NCBI RefSeq assembly: GCF_003935375.1
Contig: NZ_RHQM01000002.1
Span: 62,001 to 126,000 of the forward strand
Source of the DNA: Stutzerimonas xanthomarina
GTDB taxonomy: Bacteria > Pseudomonadota > Gammaproteobacteria > Pseudomonadales > Pseudomonadaceae
Reading direction: 5' to 3'
Length of the DNA: 64,000 bases
Part shown: positions 55,027-63,733 of the stretch, piece after piece
Position numbering within the stretch: the first letter of the stretch is position 1
Layout: the number at the start of each line of letters is the position of its first letter
Notes under the pieces: model-generated
Seen by the model: only the letters and a program-made list of their open reading frames with translations
Databases searched by the model: none
Told to the model about the DNA's origin: nothing
Position numbers and translations under genes: made by a program

Positions 55027-56421
55027 ATGACCGACCCCGCCCTGATCGATGAGCTGAAAACCCTGGTCGAGCCCGGCAAAGTGCTGACCGACGCCGATTC
55101 GCTGAATGCCTACGGCAAGGACTGGACCAAGCATTTCGCTCCTGCGCCCTCGGCCATCGTCTTTCCCAAGAGCATCGAGCAGGTTCAGGCCATCGTGCGC
55201 TGGGCCAACGAGCGCAAGGTCGCGCTGGTGCCCTCGGGCGGTCGCACCGGGCTTTCCGCAGCGGCAGTGGCGGCCAATGGCGAGGTGGTGGTGTCGTTCG
55301 ACTACATGAACCAGATTCTCGAATTCAATGAGATGGACCGCACCGCCGTCTGCCAGCCGGGCGTGGTCACTGCGCAGCTGCAGCAGTTCGCCGAGGACAA
55401 GGGTCTGTACTACCCGGTGGACTTCGCCTCCGCCGGCTCCAGCCAGATTGGCGGCAACATCGGCACCAACGCCGGTGGCATCAAGGTGATTCGCTACGGC
55501 ATGACCCGCAACTGGGTCGCCGGCATGAAAGTGGTGACCGGCAAGGGCGACGTGCTCGAACTGAACAAGGACCTGATCAAGAACGCCACCGGCTACGATC
55601 TGCGCCAGCTGTTCATCGGCGCCGAGGGCACCCTGGGCTTCGTCGTCGAGGCGACCATGCGTCTGGAGCGTCAGCCGACCAACCTCACCGCACTGGTGCT
55701 GGGTACCCCGGATTTCGATTCGATCATGCCGGTGCTGCATGCCTTCCAGGACAAGCTGGATCTGACCGCCTTCGAGTTCTTCTCCGACAAGGCGCTGGCC
55801 AAGGTGCTCGGCCGTGGTGACGTGCCGGCGCCGTTCGAAACCGACTGCCCGTTCTACGCGCTGCTGGAATTCGAGGCCACCACCGAGGAGCGCGCCGATC
55901 AGGCGCTGGCGACCTTCGAGCATTGCGTCGAGCAGGGTTGGGTGCTCGATGGCGTGATGAGCCAGAGCGAGCAGCAGCTGCAGAACCTGTGGAAGCTGCG
56001 TGAATACATCTCCGAGACCATCAGTCACTGGACGCCGTACAAGAACGACATCTCGGTGACCATCGCCAAGGTGCCGGCCTTCCTCAAGGAGATCGACGCC
56101 ATCGTCGGCGAGCACTACCCGGACTTCGAGATCGTCTGGTTCGGCCACATCGGCGACGGCAACCTGCACCTGAACATCCTCAAGCCCGATGCGATGGACA
56201 AGGACGAGTTCTTCGGCAAGTGCGCCACGGTGAACAAGTGGGTGTTCGAAACCGTACAGAAGTACAACGGCTCGATCTCCGCCGAACACGGCGTCGGCAT
56301 GACCAAGCGCGACTATCTCGAATACAGCCGTTCGCCGGCGGAAATCGAGTACATGAAGGCAGTCAAGGCGGTGTTCGACCCCAACGGGATCATGAACCCG
56401 GGCAAGATTTTCGCGGCCTGA
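55027..56421 (+). CDS. D-2-hydroxyglutarate dehydrogenase (FAD-linked)
   Basis: 464 residues of the FAD-binding PCMH/GlcD-DLD family. The FAD pyrophosphate loop is PSGGRTGLSAAAVAANGEVVVSF, then GSSQIGGNIGTNAGGIKVIRYG, ATGYDLRQLFIGAEGTLGFV, and in the C-terminal half HIGDGNLHLNIL (metal/substrate histidines) and EHGVGMTKRDYL. It oxidises D-2-hydroxyglutarate to 2-oxoglutarate, passing electrons to an electron-transfer flavoprotein. The position divergent from serA is that of the P. stutzeri enzyme coupled to SerA. Start MTDPALIDEL (ATG 55027); three upstream starts are possible. Confidence 0.93.
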   Translation: MTDPALIDELKTLVEPGKVLTDADSLNAYGKDWTKHFAPAPSAIVFPKSIEQVQAIVRWANERKVALVPSGGRTGLSAAAVAANGEVVVSFDYMNQILEFNEMDRTAVCQPGVVTAQLQQFAEDKGLYYPVDFASAGSSQIGGNIGTNAGGIKVIRYGMTRNWVAGMKVVTGKGDVLELNKDLIKNATGYDLRQLFIGAEGTLGFVVEATMRLERQPTNLTALVLGTPDFDSIMPVLHAFQDKLDLTAFEFFSDKALAKVLGRGDVPAPFETDCPFYALLEFEATTEERADQALATFEHCVEQGWVLDGVMSQSEQQLQNLWKLREYISETISHWTPYKNDISVTIAKVPAFLKEIDAIVGEHYPDFEIVWFGHIGDGNLHLNILKPDAMDKDEFFGKCATVNKWVFETVQKYNGSISAEHGVGMTKRDYLEYSRSPAEIEYMKAVKAVFDPNGIMNPGKIFAA

Positions 56422-56449
56422 ACGGCCCACGGATTACCAGGAGTCTTCG

Positions 56450-57115
56450 ATGAGCTACCAGCACCACTACACCGATGGCACGCCGATCCACTATCCGCTG
56501 GGTAAGGTGGTCTGCATCGGCCGCAACTATGCCGAGCACGCCAAGGAACTGAACAACCCGGTGCCGACCGAGCCGCTGCTGTTCATCAAGGCCGGCAGCT
56601 GCACGGTGCCGCTGGACGACGGCTTCAGCATCCCGAGCGATCGCGGCGCCGTGCATTACGAAGCGGAAATCGCCGTGCTGATCGGCAAGCCGCTGTCGCG
56701 CAAGCCGAACGAAGAAGAGGTGCGCGATGCCATTTCCGGCTTCGCCCCGGCGCTGGACCTGACCTTGCGCGACGTGCAGGCCAGGCTCAAGGAAAAGGGC
56801 CATCCGTGGGAAATCGCCAAGAGCTTCGACGGCGCCTGCGTGCTGGCGCCGTTCGTGCCGGGCGATGCGGTGGAGGATCTGGGCGACATCGGCATCCGCC
56901 TGACCATCAACGGCGAAGTCCGCCAGGACGGCAACAGCAGCCAGATGCTCAATGCCATCCTGCCGCTGCTGCAGCACATTGCCGGGCATTTCAGTCTGCA
57001 GCCGGGCGACGTGGTGCTGACCGGCACGCCGGCCGGTGTCGGCCCGCTCAAGCAGGGCGATCAACTGGTGCTGGAGTTGGTCGGGCTGTCGCGTTTCGAA
57101 AGCCGCGTGATCTGA
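56450..57115 (+). CDS. Fumarylacetoacetate hydrolase family protein (YcgM-like)
   Basis: 221 residues, FAH-fold: VVCIGRNYAEHAKELN, LLFIKAGSCTVPLDD, the metal-binding pattern HYEAEIAVLIGK, and GDVVLTGTPAGVGPLKQGD. Similar short FAH proteins act as acylpyruvate hydrolases or oxaloacetate decarboxylases/tautomerases. CAGGAG is 8 bases before the ATG. It follows the D2HGDH gene by 28 bases and is probably in its operon, fitting removal of unwanted 2-oxo acids. Confidence 0.9.
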   Translation: MSYQHHYTDGTPIHYPLGKVVCIGRNYAEHAKELNNPVPTEPLLFIKAGSCTVPLDDGFSIPSDRGAVHYEAEIAVLIGKPLSRKPNEEEVRDAISGFAPALDLTLRDVQARLKEKGHPWEIAKSFDGACVLAPFVPGDAVEDLGDIGIRLTINGEVRQDGNSSQMLNAILPLLQHIAGHFSLQPGDVVLTGTPAGVGPLKQGDQLVLELVGLSRFESRVI

Positions 57116-57208
57116 CCTGCGCGCGGCGGGGCAAACCCGCCGCGTCTGCTGCTTCTGTGCGAACCGCTCTCGTGTTGTAATCCAGCACCTTCCGCCGGAA
57201 CGCTGTTC

Positions 57209-58105
57209 ATGCCCGTTCGTTATTCCCGCTGGCGTCTGATCGTCGCCGCCATCCTGCTGTTGCTTTTTATAGCGCTGCTCGTCGCCACGCGCCTGCTGCA
57301 CTGGGACGATCAGCTTCAGCTGTACTGGGGCGAGCGTTCGGTCAGCGCCGAACAGCGCGCAGCCAGCATCTGGCTGCCGGATTACGAGCTGACCCTGGAA
57401 ACCACCCTGGCCGGCCTGGAAGACGAGGAAACTTCAGGACTGACCTGGAATCCCCTGACCGGCACGCTGTTCACCGTAACCGGCGAACAACTGGTCGAGT
57501 TCACCCCGGCTGGCGTCGTGCTGCGGCGCGTCGTGCTGACCGGCTTCGCCGATCCCGAGGCGGTGGAGGCCCTGGGTGACGGCCGTCTGGCGATCGTCGA
57601 TGAGCGCCGTCGGCTGGTGGCGGTTTTCCGTCTGGAGCCCGGCGTGGAAAGCCTGGAGCTGGACGACCTCGCCAGCTATGACCTCGGGTTCGCCGAGGCC
57701 GGCAACAAGGGCTTCGAGGGGCTGGCGTGGAATCCGCATACGCAACGCCTGCTGCTGGCCAAGGAGCGCGACCCGCAGGGGCTGTTCGAGCTGCCATTCC
57801 CCGGCGAGGACGGTGCCGTCGGCGCGCTGAAGGCATTGCCCAGCCAGCCGCTGTTGGTGCGCGACCTGTCATCGGTGACGATCGATCCGCGCAGCGGTCA
57901 TACGCTGCTGCTCTCGGACGAGTCCCGGCTGCTGGTGGAGCTGGACCTGCAAGGCAAGCCACGCAGCTTCATCGCCTTGTTCGGTGGTCTGAATGGCCTA
58001 GTGCAGGGCATCGAGCAGGCCGAGGGCGTCGCCATGGACGGCGAAGGCAACATCTATGTGGTAGGCGAGCCGAACCGCTTCTACGTGTTCAGCCGCAAGC
58101 GCTGA
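57209..58105 (+). CDS. SdiA-regulated/YjiK-like propeller protein (first copy)
   Basis: 298 residues. N-terminal membrane anchor (about residues 9-30: LIVAAILLLLFIALLVA), then a beta-propeller-like SdiA-regulated domain: LAGLEDEETSGLTWNPLTGTLFTVTGE, GFADPEAVEALGDGRLAIVDERR, NKGFEGLAWNPHTQRLLLAKERDP and AEGVAMDGEGNIYVVGEPNRFYVFSRKR. Periplasmic, anchored at the N-terminus. Function is unknown. A near-identical arrangement repeats in the next gene, so the pair arose by duplication. Confidence 0.87.
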   Translation: MPVRYSRWRLIVAAILLLLFIALLVATRLLHWDDQLQLYWGERSVSAEQRAASIWLPDYELTLETTLAGLEDEETSGLTWNPLTGTLFTVTGEQLVEFTPAGVVLRRVVLTGFADPEAVEALGDGRLAIVDERRRLVAVFRLEPGVESLELDDLASYDLGFAEAGNKGFEGLAWNPHTQRLLLAKERDPQGLFELPFPGEDGAVGALKALPSQPLLVRDLSSVTIDPRSGHTLLLSDESRLLVELDLQGKPRSFIALFGGLNGLVQGIEQAEGVAMDGEGNIYVVGEPNRFYVFSRKR

Positions 58106-58182
58106 GACGTTGCGCCCGTTAAGCCTGGTGTAAGCCGGGCCCGACACAATCGCGATTTCAGAATTAGAAGAAAGTGGGTGTC

Positions 58183-59079
58183 ATGCGTGCGTTGAAAATC
58201 CTTCTGGCTGCGCTGCTCGGCGTTGCCCTGTTACTGGCCGTGGCGGCCGGTGTTCACTACCGTCTGTTCGAGCGCGGCTGGTTCCACTTCACCCAGTGGC
58301 AGCAGGGCGAGCAGAGCGGCAGCGCCTCGTTGTGGCTGCCGGACTACCGGGTCGCGATCCAGGGCAAGGTCGTCGCCGGTATCGACGATGACCTGTCGGC
58401 GCTGACCTTCGATCCGGATCGCAACAGCCTGATCGCCCTCACCAACGGCGATCCGCACTGGCTGGAACTCAGCCTGGAAGGCGATCTGCTGCGCGCCATT
58501 CCGCTGGTCGGCTTCGGCGATCCGGAGGCCATCGAGTACATCTCCGAAGGCGTCTACGTGATCAGCGATGAACGCCTGCAGCGGTTGCTGCGCGTCGAGG
58601 TCAATGAGCAGACGAGCGTCATCGATGCCGAGCAGGCGCAACAGCTGTCGCTGGGGATCGACCTCAACGGCAACAAGGGCTTCGAGGGGCTCGCCTACGA
58701 TACGGCGGGCCAGCGCCTGTACGTCGCGAAGGAGCGCAACCCGGTGCGCATCTACGAGATATCCGGCTTTCCGTTTGTCGAGCCGACGCCTTCGGTGCAT
58801 ATCAGTGAGCACCAGGCGCGACTGTTCGTGCGCGACCTTTCCAGCCTGCAGTTCGACGAGCAGACCGGCCACTTGCTGGCGCTTTCCGACGAGTCGCGCC
58901 TGGTGGTCGAGCTGGACGCCGATGGCCAGCCGCTCAGCAGCCTGTCGCTGAGCGCGGGCCGGCACGGGTTGGAGCGGGACGTGCCGCAGGCGGAGGGGAT
59001 GGCGATGGGACCGGACGGCACGCTCTATCTGGTCAGCGAGCCGAACCTGTTCTACGTGTTTCGCAAACCGGCCAGGTGA
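58183..59079 (+). CDS. SdiA-regulated/YjiK-like propeller protein (second copy)
   Basis: 298 residues, same plan: membrane anchor (LLAALLGVALLLAVAAGVHY), then ASLWLPDYRVAIQGKVVAGIDDDLSALTFDPDRNSLIALTN, GFGDPEAIEYISEGVYVISDERLQ, NKGFEGLAYDTAGQRLYVAKERNP and AEGMAMGPDGTLYLVSEPNLFYVF. The ATG at 58183 is preferred to GTG at 58174; the ribosome site is weak. The stop codon lies inside a 12-pair hairpin. The paralogs differ most in the middle of the propeller. Confidence 0.86.
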   Translation: MRALKILLAALLGVALLLAVAAGVHYRLFERGWFHFTQWQQGEQSGSASLWLPDYRVAIQGKVVAGIDDDLSALTFDPDRNSLIALTNGDPHWLELSLEGDLLRAIPLVGFGDPEAIEYISEGVYVISDERLQRLLRVEVNEQTSVIDAEQAQQLSLGIDLNGNKGFEGLAYDTAGQRLYVAKERNPVRIYEISGFPFVEPTPSVHISEHQARLFVRDLSSLQFDEQTGHLLALSDESRLVVELDADGQPLSSLSLSAGRHGLERDVPQAEGMAMGPDGTLYLVSEPNLFYVFRKPAR

Positions 59080-59103
59080 TCGGACGACCAGCCGATCACC
59101 TGG
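59072..59103. terminator. Hairpin spanning a stop codon, between converging genes
   Basis: CCAGGTGATCGG / CCGATCACCTGG is a perfect 12-pair stem with an 8-base loop. It contains the TGA of the upstream gene (59077-59079) and ends 9 bases before the end of the DUF1508 gene. There is no T run on either side, so it may slow RNA decay rather than terminate. Confidence 0.6.
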
Positions 59104-59112
59104 CACCAGCGA

Positions 59113-59460
59113 TCAGGCGACCGGCGACGCGCTTTCGTCCTGCAGGGCGGCATTCGGTGCGTGGCGTAGTACCGAGTCGCAACCCTGCTCGGCACTGTGC
59201 AGGCTGGCGTACATCTGACTCTGGCCGATGACCTGCCCGTTGGTTGCCTTGAGCACGAAAAAGTACTTGCCGTTGCTCGACTCCTTGACCTCGAACGCAC
59301 CTTCGCGCACCGCGTTCTTGCGCACCGAATCGATGCCGTTGAGCGCCGAGGCATGGGCCTTGTACTGCTCGCTGGACAGGATGACCTGACCGTTGCCGGC
59401 CAGAAGATTGAAATGGAACTGGCCGTTGCTGGATTTCTTCAACTGGAATTTGCCGGACAT
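59113..59460 (-). CDS. DUF1508 tandem-repeat protein (YegP-like)
   Basis: 115 residues with two copies of the short DUF1508 unit: FQLKKSSNGQFHFNLLAGNGQVILSSEQY (about 5-33) and FEVKESSNGKYFFVLKATNGQVIGQSQMY (about 56-84). Each is followed by a short helix (KAHASALNGIDSVRKNA and SLHSAEQGCDSVLRHA). E. coli YegP is the same size and has no clear role. CAGGAGG lies upstream of the ATG. It is not obviously linked to its neighbours. Confidence 0.9.
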   Translation of the reverse strand: MSGKFQLKKSSNGQFHFNLLAGNGQVILSSEQYKAHASALNGIDSVRKNAVREGAFEVKESSNGKYFFVLKATNGQVIGQSQMYASLHSAEQGCDSVLRHAPNAALQDESASPVA

Positions 59461-59559
59461 GGCGACACCTCCTGTGATGAGCTGCGGCGGATTCGCCGCA
59501 GCGCACCTAAAGCGTAGTCGCCAGTTCGGCGTCGCGCCGTTGCGCTTCGCCGCAGCGGA

Positions 59560-60231
59560 TCAGCGCTTTATTGTCTGCACGCCTTCCTTGGTGCCGAGCA
59601 GCAGCAGATCCGCCGGGCGCATGGCAAACAGGCCGTTGCAGACCACGCCGACGATGTCGTTGATCTTGCCTTCCAGTTCCGGCGCGAAGCCGATCATCAG
59701 GTTGTGCACGTCGAGGATGACATTGCCGTTGTCGGTGACCACGCCGTCGCGGTAGACCGGGTCGCCGCCGAGCTTTACCAGCTCGCGGGCGACATGACTG
59801 CGCGCCATCGGGATGACTTCCACCGGCAGCGGGAAGGCGCCCAGCTGCTCGACCAGCTTGCTGCCGTCGGCGATGCAGATGAAGGTCTTGGCTACCGCGG
59901 CGACGATCTTCTCGCGGGTCAGGGCGGCGCCACCGCCCTTGATCAGCTCCAGGTGCTTGTTGGCTTCGTCGGCGCCGTCGACATAGAACTCCAGTTCGCT
60001 CACCGAGTTCAGGTCGTAGACCGGGATGCCGTGCTGCTTCAGGCGCTCGGCGGTGGCTTCGGAGCTGGCCACGGCGCCGTCGAAGAAGCCCTTGTGCTTG
60101 GCCAGCAGGTCGATGAAGAAGTTGGCGGTGGAGCCGGTGCCCACGCCAATGATGCTGCGATCGCTGAGGTGCGGGACGATATGGTCGACGGCGGCCTGGG
60201 CGACGGCCTGCTTGAGCTGATCCTGGGTCAT
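59560..60231 (-). CDS. rpiA: Ribose-5-phosphate isomerase A
   Basis: 223 residues. The conserved blocks are all present: [17 protein letters not shown] (phosphate loop), [45 protein letters not shown] (catalytic Asp, Glu and Lys) and [14 protein letters not shown]. It interconverts ribose 5-phosphate and ribulose 5-phosphate in the pentose-phosphate pathway. It is divergent from ilvA, a pairing common in pseudomonads. Start [12 protein letters not shown] at 60229-60231; the 164 bases to ilvA show no other feature. Confidence 0.97.
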   Translation of the reverse strand: MTQDQLKQAVAQAAVDHIVPHLSDRSIIGVGTGSTANFFIDLLAKHKGFFDGAVASSEATAERLKQHGIPVYDLNSVSELEFYVDGADEANKHLELIKGGGAALTREKIVAAVAKTFICIADGSKLVEQLGAFPLPVEVIPMARSHVARELVKLGGDPVYRDGVVTDNGNVILDVHNLMIGFAPELEGKINDIVGVVCNGLFAMRPADLLLLGTKEGVQTIKR

Positions 60232-60395
60232 GGCGGGAATCCGGGCGGGAAGGACGGGCTCGGATTATAGCCCTCTGCCGGCGGCGGGTCTTGTCTGCTG
60301 CGGATGCCGAAGCCATCGTGGATTGCCGGTGGTCGCCGGGGGCGTGCGGGGGGTAGACTCCTCGTTCCCTCGCAATGCCTGCCAAGACAGCCAGA

Positions 60396-61910
60396 ATGCT
60401 CGAACATTACGTCAAGAAGATCCTCACTTCCCGCGTCTACGACGTCGCCATCGAAACCCCGCTGCAGCCCGCCCGCCAGCTTTCCGAGCGAATCGGCAAC
60501 CAGATTCTGCTCAAGCGCGAAGATCTGCAGCCGGTGTTCTCCTTCAAGGTCCGCGGTGCCTACAACAAGCTGGCGCAGCTGTCCGCCGAGGAGCTGGCAC
60601 GTGGCGTGGTCACGGCATCGGCTGGCAATCACGCCCAGGGCGTTGCGCTGGCGGCCAAGCAGCTGGGGATCAAGGCCACCATCGTCATGCCGCGAACCAC
60701 GCCGGAGCTGAAGGTCCAGGGCGTACGTGCCCGCGGCGGCAAGGTGGTGCTGCATGGCGATGCCTTCCCCGAGGCGCTGGCCTACTCGCTGAAGCTGGTG
60801 GAAGAGAAGGGCTACGTCTATATCCACCCCTATGACGATCCCGATGTGATCGCCGGGCAGGGTACCGTGGCGATGGAGATCCTCCGTCAGCACCAGGGGC
60901 CGATCGACGCGATCTTTGTTCCGGTGGGCGGCGGCGGCCTGGTGGCTGGCATCGCCGCCTACGTGAAGTATCTCTACCCAGAGACCAAGGTGATCGGCGT
61001 CGAGCCGGACGACTCCAATTGTCTGCAGGCCGCAATGGCTGCCGGCGAGCGCGTGGTGCTGGAGCAGGTCGGGCTGTTCGCCGACGGCGTGGCGGTGGCG
61101 CAGATCGGTCAGCACACCTTCGAGCTCTGCAAGGATCATGTCGACGAAGTGATCACCGTCAGTACCGACGAGATCTGCGCGGCGATCAAGGATATCTACG
61201 ACGATACCCGCTCGATCACCGAGCCGGCAGGTGCGCTGGCCGTGGCCGGGATCAAGAAATACGTCGAGCGCGAAGGCATCAGCGGCCAGGTGCTGGTGGG
61301 CATCGACTCCGGCGCCAACGTCAATTTCGACCGCCTGCGCCATGTCGCCGAGCGCGCCGAGCTGGGCGAGAAGCGCGAGGCGATCATCGCCGTCACCATC
61401 CCCGAGCAGCCGGGCAGCTTCAAGGCCTTCTGCGAGGCGATCGGCAAACGCCAGATCACCGAGTTCAACTACCGTTTCCACACCGACCGCGAGGCGCACA
61501 TCTTCGTCGGCGTGCAGACGCACCCGGAGAACGACCCGCGTGCGGCGCTCGTGCAGGGGCTGCGCGACAAGGGCTTTCCGGTGCTCGACCTCACGGATAA
61601 CGAGCTCGCCAAGCTGCACACGCGGCACATGGTCGGTGGCCACGCCGCTGGCGTCAGCAACGAGATGGTGCTGCGCTTCGAGTTTCCCGAGCGTCCCGGC
61701 GCGCTGTTCAACTTTCTCAACAAGCTCGGCGGGCGCTGGAACATCTCGATGTTCCACTACCGTAACCACGGCGCGGCTGATGGCCGAGTGGTGGCGGGGC
61801 TGCAGGTGCCCGCCGATGAGCGCCATCTGCTGCCGGCTGCGCTGGACAAGATTGGCTACCGCTACTGGGACGAGAGCGAGAACCCGGCCTACAAGCTGTT
61901 TCTCGGCTAA
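60396..61910 (+). CDS. ilvA: Biosynthetic threonine deaminase
   Basis: 504 residues from MLEHYVKKILTSRVYD, the usual family start; an ATG 7 codons upstream (60375) is possible. PLP lysine in FSFKVRGAYNKL, substrate loop ASAGNHAQGVALAAK, phosphate loop VPVGGGGLVAGIAAY, and two C-terminal ACT-like regulatory domains (IAVTIPEQPGSFKAFCEAIG and LRFEFPERPGALFNFLNKLGG). It makes 2-oxobutanoate from threonine, the first step to isoleucine. The long, two-ACT form is the isoleucine-inhibited type. Confidence 0.97.
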   Translation: MLEHYVKKILTSRVYDVAIETPLQPARQLSERIGNQILLKREDLQPVFSFKVRGAYNKLAQLSAEELARGVVTASAGNHAQGVALAAKQLGIKATIVMPRTTPELKVQGVRARGGKVVLHGDAFPEALAYSLKLVEEKGYVYIHPYDDPDVIAGQGTVAMEILRQHQGPIDAIFVPVGGGGLVAGIAAYVKYLYPETKVIGVEPDDSNCLQAAMAAGERVVLEQVGLFADGVAVAQIGQHTFELCKDHVDEVITVSTDEICAAIKDIYDDTRSITEPAGALAVAGIKKYVEREGISGQVLVGIDSGANVNFDRLRHVAERAELGEKREAIIAVTIPEQPGSFKAFCEAIGKRQITEFNYRFHTDREAHIFVGVQTHPENDPRAALVQGLRDKGFPVLDLTDNELAKLHTRHMVGGHAAGVSNEMVLRFEFPERPGALFNFLNKLGGRWNISMFHYRNHGAADGRVVAGLQVPADERHLLPAALDKIGYRYWDESENPAYKLFLG

Positions 61911-61930
61911 GCGAACCTATAGGAAGGCAA

Positions 61931-62359
61931 ATGGACCACTACCTCACCCTCAGAATCATTCATGGCGCGACGGCGGTGCTGTTGTTGCTGGGTGTCATCG
62001 TGCATCTGCTGATGCTGTGGAAGGCCGGCCGCGGTGGCGATCAGGCCGTGCTGCAACGCAAGCTGCAGCGCACCCGTCGACTGTCCCTGCCGCTGCTGGC
62101 CGTGATCGGCCTTTCGCTGCCGGTGACCGGCTGGTGGCTGACGCATTTGGCCGGATGGCCGTTGGGCCAGTTCTGGTTGCTGGCCAGCTCCGTGCTGTTC
62201 CTCGTGCTGATCCCGCTGGTTCTGCTGCTGGCCGGGCGTCTTGCCGCCTGGCAGGCGCCGGGCAGCGCCACTGCGGCGCGTAATGCCGGTATCTACGCTG
62301 TGCTGGTACTGGTCGTGCTGATTGCCATCACCGCCCTGATGGGCGCCAAGCCGGTCTGA
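61931..62359 (+). CDS. Four-helix membrane protein (DUF2269-like)
   Basis: 142 residues with four membrane spans: about 12-30, 52-72, 78-105 and 118-140. The N-terminal IIHGATAVLLLLGVIVHLLMLWKAGRGGD carries histidines inside the first helix, and GLSLPVTGWWLTHLAGWPLGQFWL is typical of DUF2269/CopD-like small membrane proteins. Function is unknown. AGGAAGG lies 9 bases before the ATG. It follows ilvA by 20 bases and may share its transcript. Confidence 0.75.
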   Translation: MDHYLTLRIIHGATAVLLLLGVIVHLLMLWKAGRGGDQAVLQRKLQRTRRLSLPLLAVIGLSLPVTGWWLTHLAGWPLGQFWLLASSVLFLVLIPLVLLLAGRLAAWQAPGSATAARNAGIYAVLVLVVLIAITALMGAKPV

Positions 62360-62392
62360 TTCGACCGGCTCGGACATGACTGATGCGCTGGC

Positions 62393-63046
62393 TCAGCGCA
62401 GCGAGATGATCTGCCAGCCACGTTCGGTGGCGAAGTCGCGCAGCACCGGGTCCGGGTCCACCGCCACTGGATGGGGGACGCGCTGCAGCAGCGGCAGGTC
62501 GTTGCGAGAGTCGCTGTAGAAATAGGCGTCTTCGAGAGTCTGCTCGGTTTCCGCCAGCCAGCGCTCGATGCGCTGGACCTTGCCTTCCTGGAAGCAGGGG
62601 ATGTCGGTCAGCCGGCCGGTGTAGCGCCCGTCGCGCATCTCGCATTCGGTCGCCAGCAGGGTATCGACGCCCAGGCGTGCAGCGATCGGCCCGGTGATGA
62701 AGCGATTGGTGGCGGTGATGATCACTACCTTGTCGCCCGCCTCCAGATGCTGGCGCACCAGCGCCTCGCCCTTGCTCAGCACGATGGGCTCGATGAAATC
62801 CTGCATGAATTCGTCGTGCCACTGCTGCAGCTGCGCCATCTCGCTGCGGCCGAGCAGTTCCTGGCAGAAATTCTGATAGGCGTGCACGTCGAGATTGCCG
62901 GCCAGGTAATCCTGATAGAAGGCGTCGTTGCGCGCCTTGTACTGGGTCGGATCGACGATGCCGCGCTGGCAGAGGTATTCGCCCCAGGCGTGGTCGCTGT
63001 CACCGGCCAGCAGGGTGTTGTCGAGATCGAATAGAGCCAGGCGCAC
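62393..63046 (-). CDS. HAD-IB phosphatase (SerB/CicA-like)
   Basis: 217 residues. HAD motif [23 protein letters not shown], motif II in [14 protein letters not shown], Lys in [10 protein letters not shown] and motif [17 protein letters not shown]. Class IB cap as in phosphoserine phosphatase and CicA. The substrate is probably a small phosphorylated metabolite, but cannot be named. In Pseudomonas it is regularly found divergent from rppH, as here; the 183-base gap shows nothing else. Confidence 0.9.
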   Translation of the reverse strand: MRLALFDLDNTLLAGDSDHAWGEYLCQRGIVDPTQYKARNDAFYQDYLAGNLDVHAYQNFCQELLGRSEMAQLQQWHDEFMQDFIEPIVLSKGEALVRQHLEAGDKVVIITATNRFITGPIAARLGVDTLLATECEMRDGRYTGRLTDIPCFQEGKVQRIERWLAETEQTLEDAYFYSDSRNDLPLLQRVPHPVAVDPDPVLRDFATERGWQIISLR

Positions 63047-63229
63047 GGATGTTTTCCTCGATGATGGTCAGGGCGGCCCCAAGCATACCGGTTGCAGCGT
63101 CTTGCGCGCAGCCTCGGGCGGCCCCTCGCCGAGCGCGCGGGTACGTGCCGAACGGCGGCTTGCCGTGCTTTCGGCTTATCGCGGTTTTGTGGAACAATGC
63201 CGCGACATGCGTCTGCGAGGTTGTATGCC

Positions 63230-63709
63230 GTGATCGACTCCGATGGTTTTCGCCCGAACGTCGGCATCATCCTGACCAACGATGTCGGTCAGGTGCTGTG
63301 GGCCAGGCGGATCAATCAGGATGCCTGGCAGTTCCCGCAAGGCGGGATCAACGCCCGTGAAACGCCGGAAGAAGCCCTGTTTCGCGAACTCAACGAAGAA
63401 GTCGGCCTGGAAGAGCAGGATGTGAAGATCCTCGCCTGCACCCGTGGCTGGTTGCGCTATCGTCTGCCGCAACGCCTGGTGCGTACCCATAGCCAGCCGC
63501 TGTGCATCGGACAGAAACAGAAGTGGTTCCTGCTGCGCCTGACCAGTGCCGAAGAGCGTGTACGCATGGACCTGACCGGCAAACCGGAGTTCGACGGCTG
63601 GCGCTGGGTCAGCTACTGGTACCCGCTGGGACAGGTGGTCACCTTCAAGCGCGAGGTCTATCGTCGCGCACTTAAAGAACTCGCACCGCGTTTACCGGTG
63701 CGGGACTGA
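63230..63709 (+). CDS. rppH: RNA pyrophosphohydrolase (Nudix)
   Basis: 159 residues from GTG at 63230 ([15 protein letters not shown]), with GAGG 9 bases upstream; the longer frame from 63092 has no homology in its extra part. Nudix box [23 protein letters not shown] (about residues 40-62) shows the catalytic REhhEE pattern. It removes pyrophosphate from the 5' end of mRNAs and so starts decay. Length matches the family. ptsP follows 24 bases later; rppH-ptsP is a conserved pair. Confidence 0.96.
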   Translation: MIDSDGFRPNVGIILTNDVGQVLWARRINQDAWQFPQGGINARETPEEALFRELNEEVGLEEQDVKILACTRGWLRYRLPQRLVRTHSQPLCIGQKQKWFLLRLTSAEERVRMDLTGKPEFDGWRWVSYWYPLGQVVTFKREVYRRALKELAPRLPVRD

Positions 63710-63733
63710 GATTCGGGGAGAAAGCCTCTGAGC

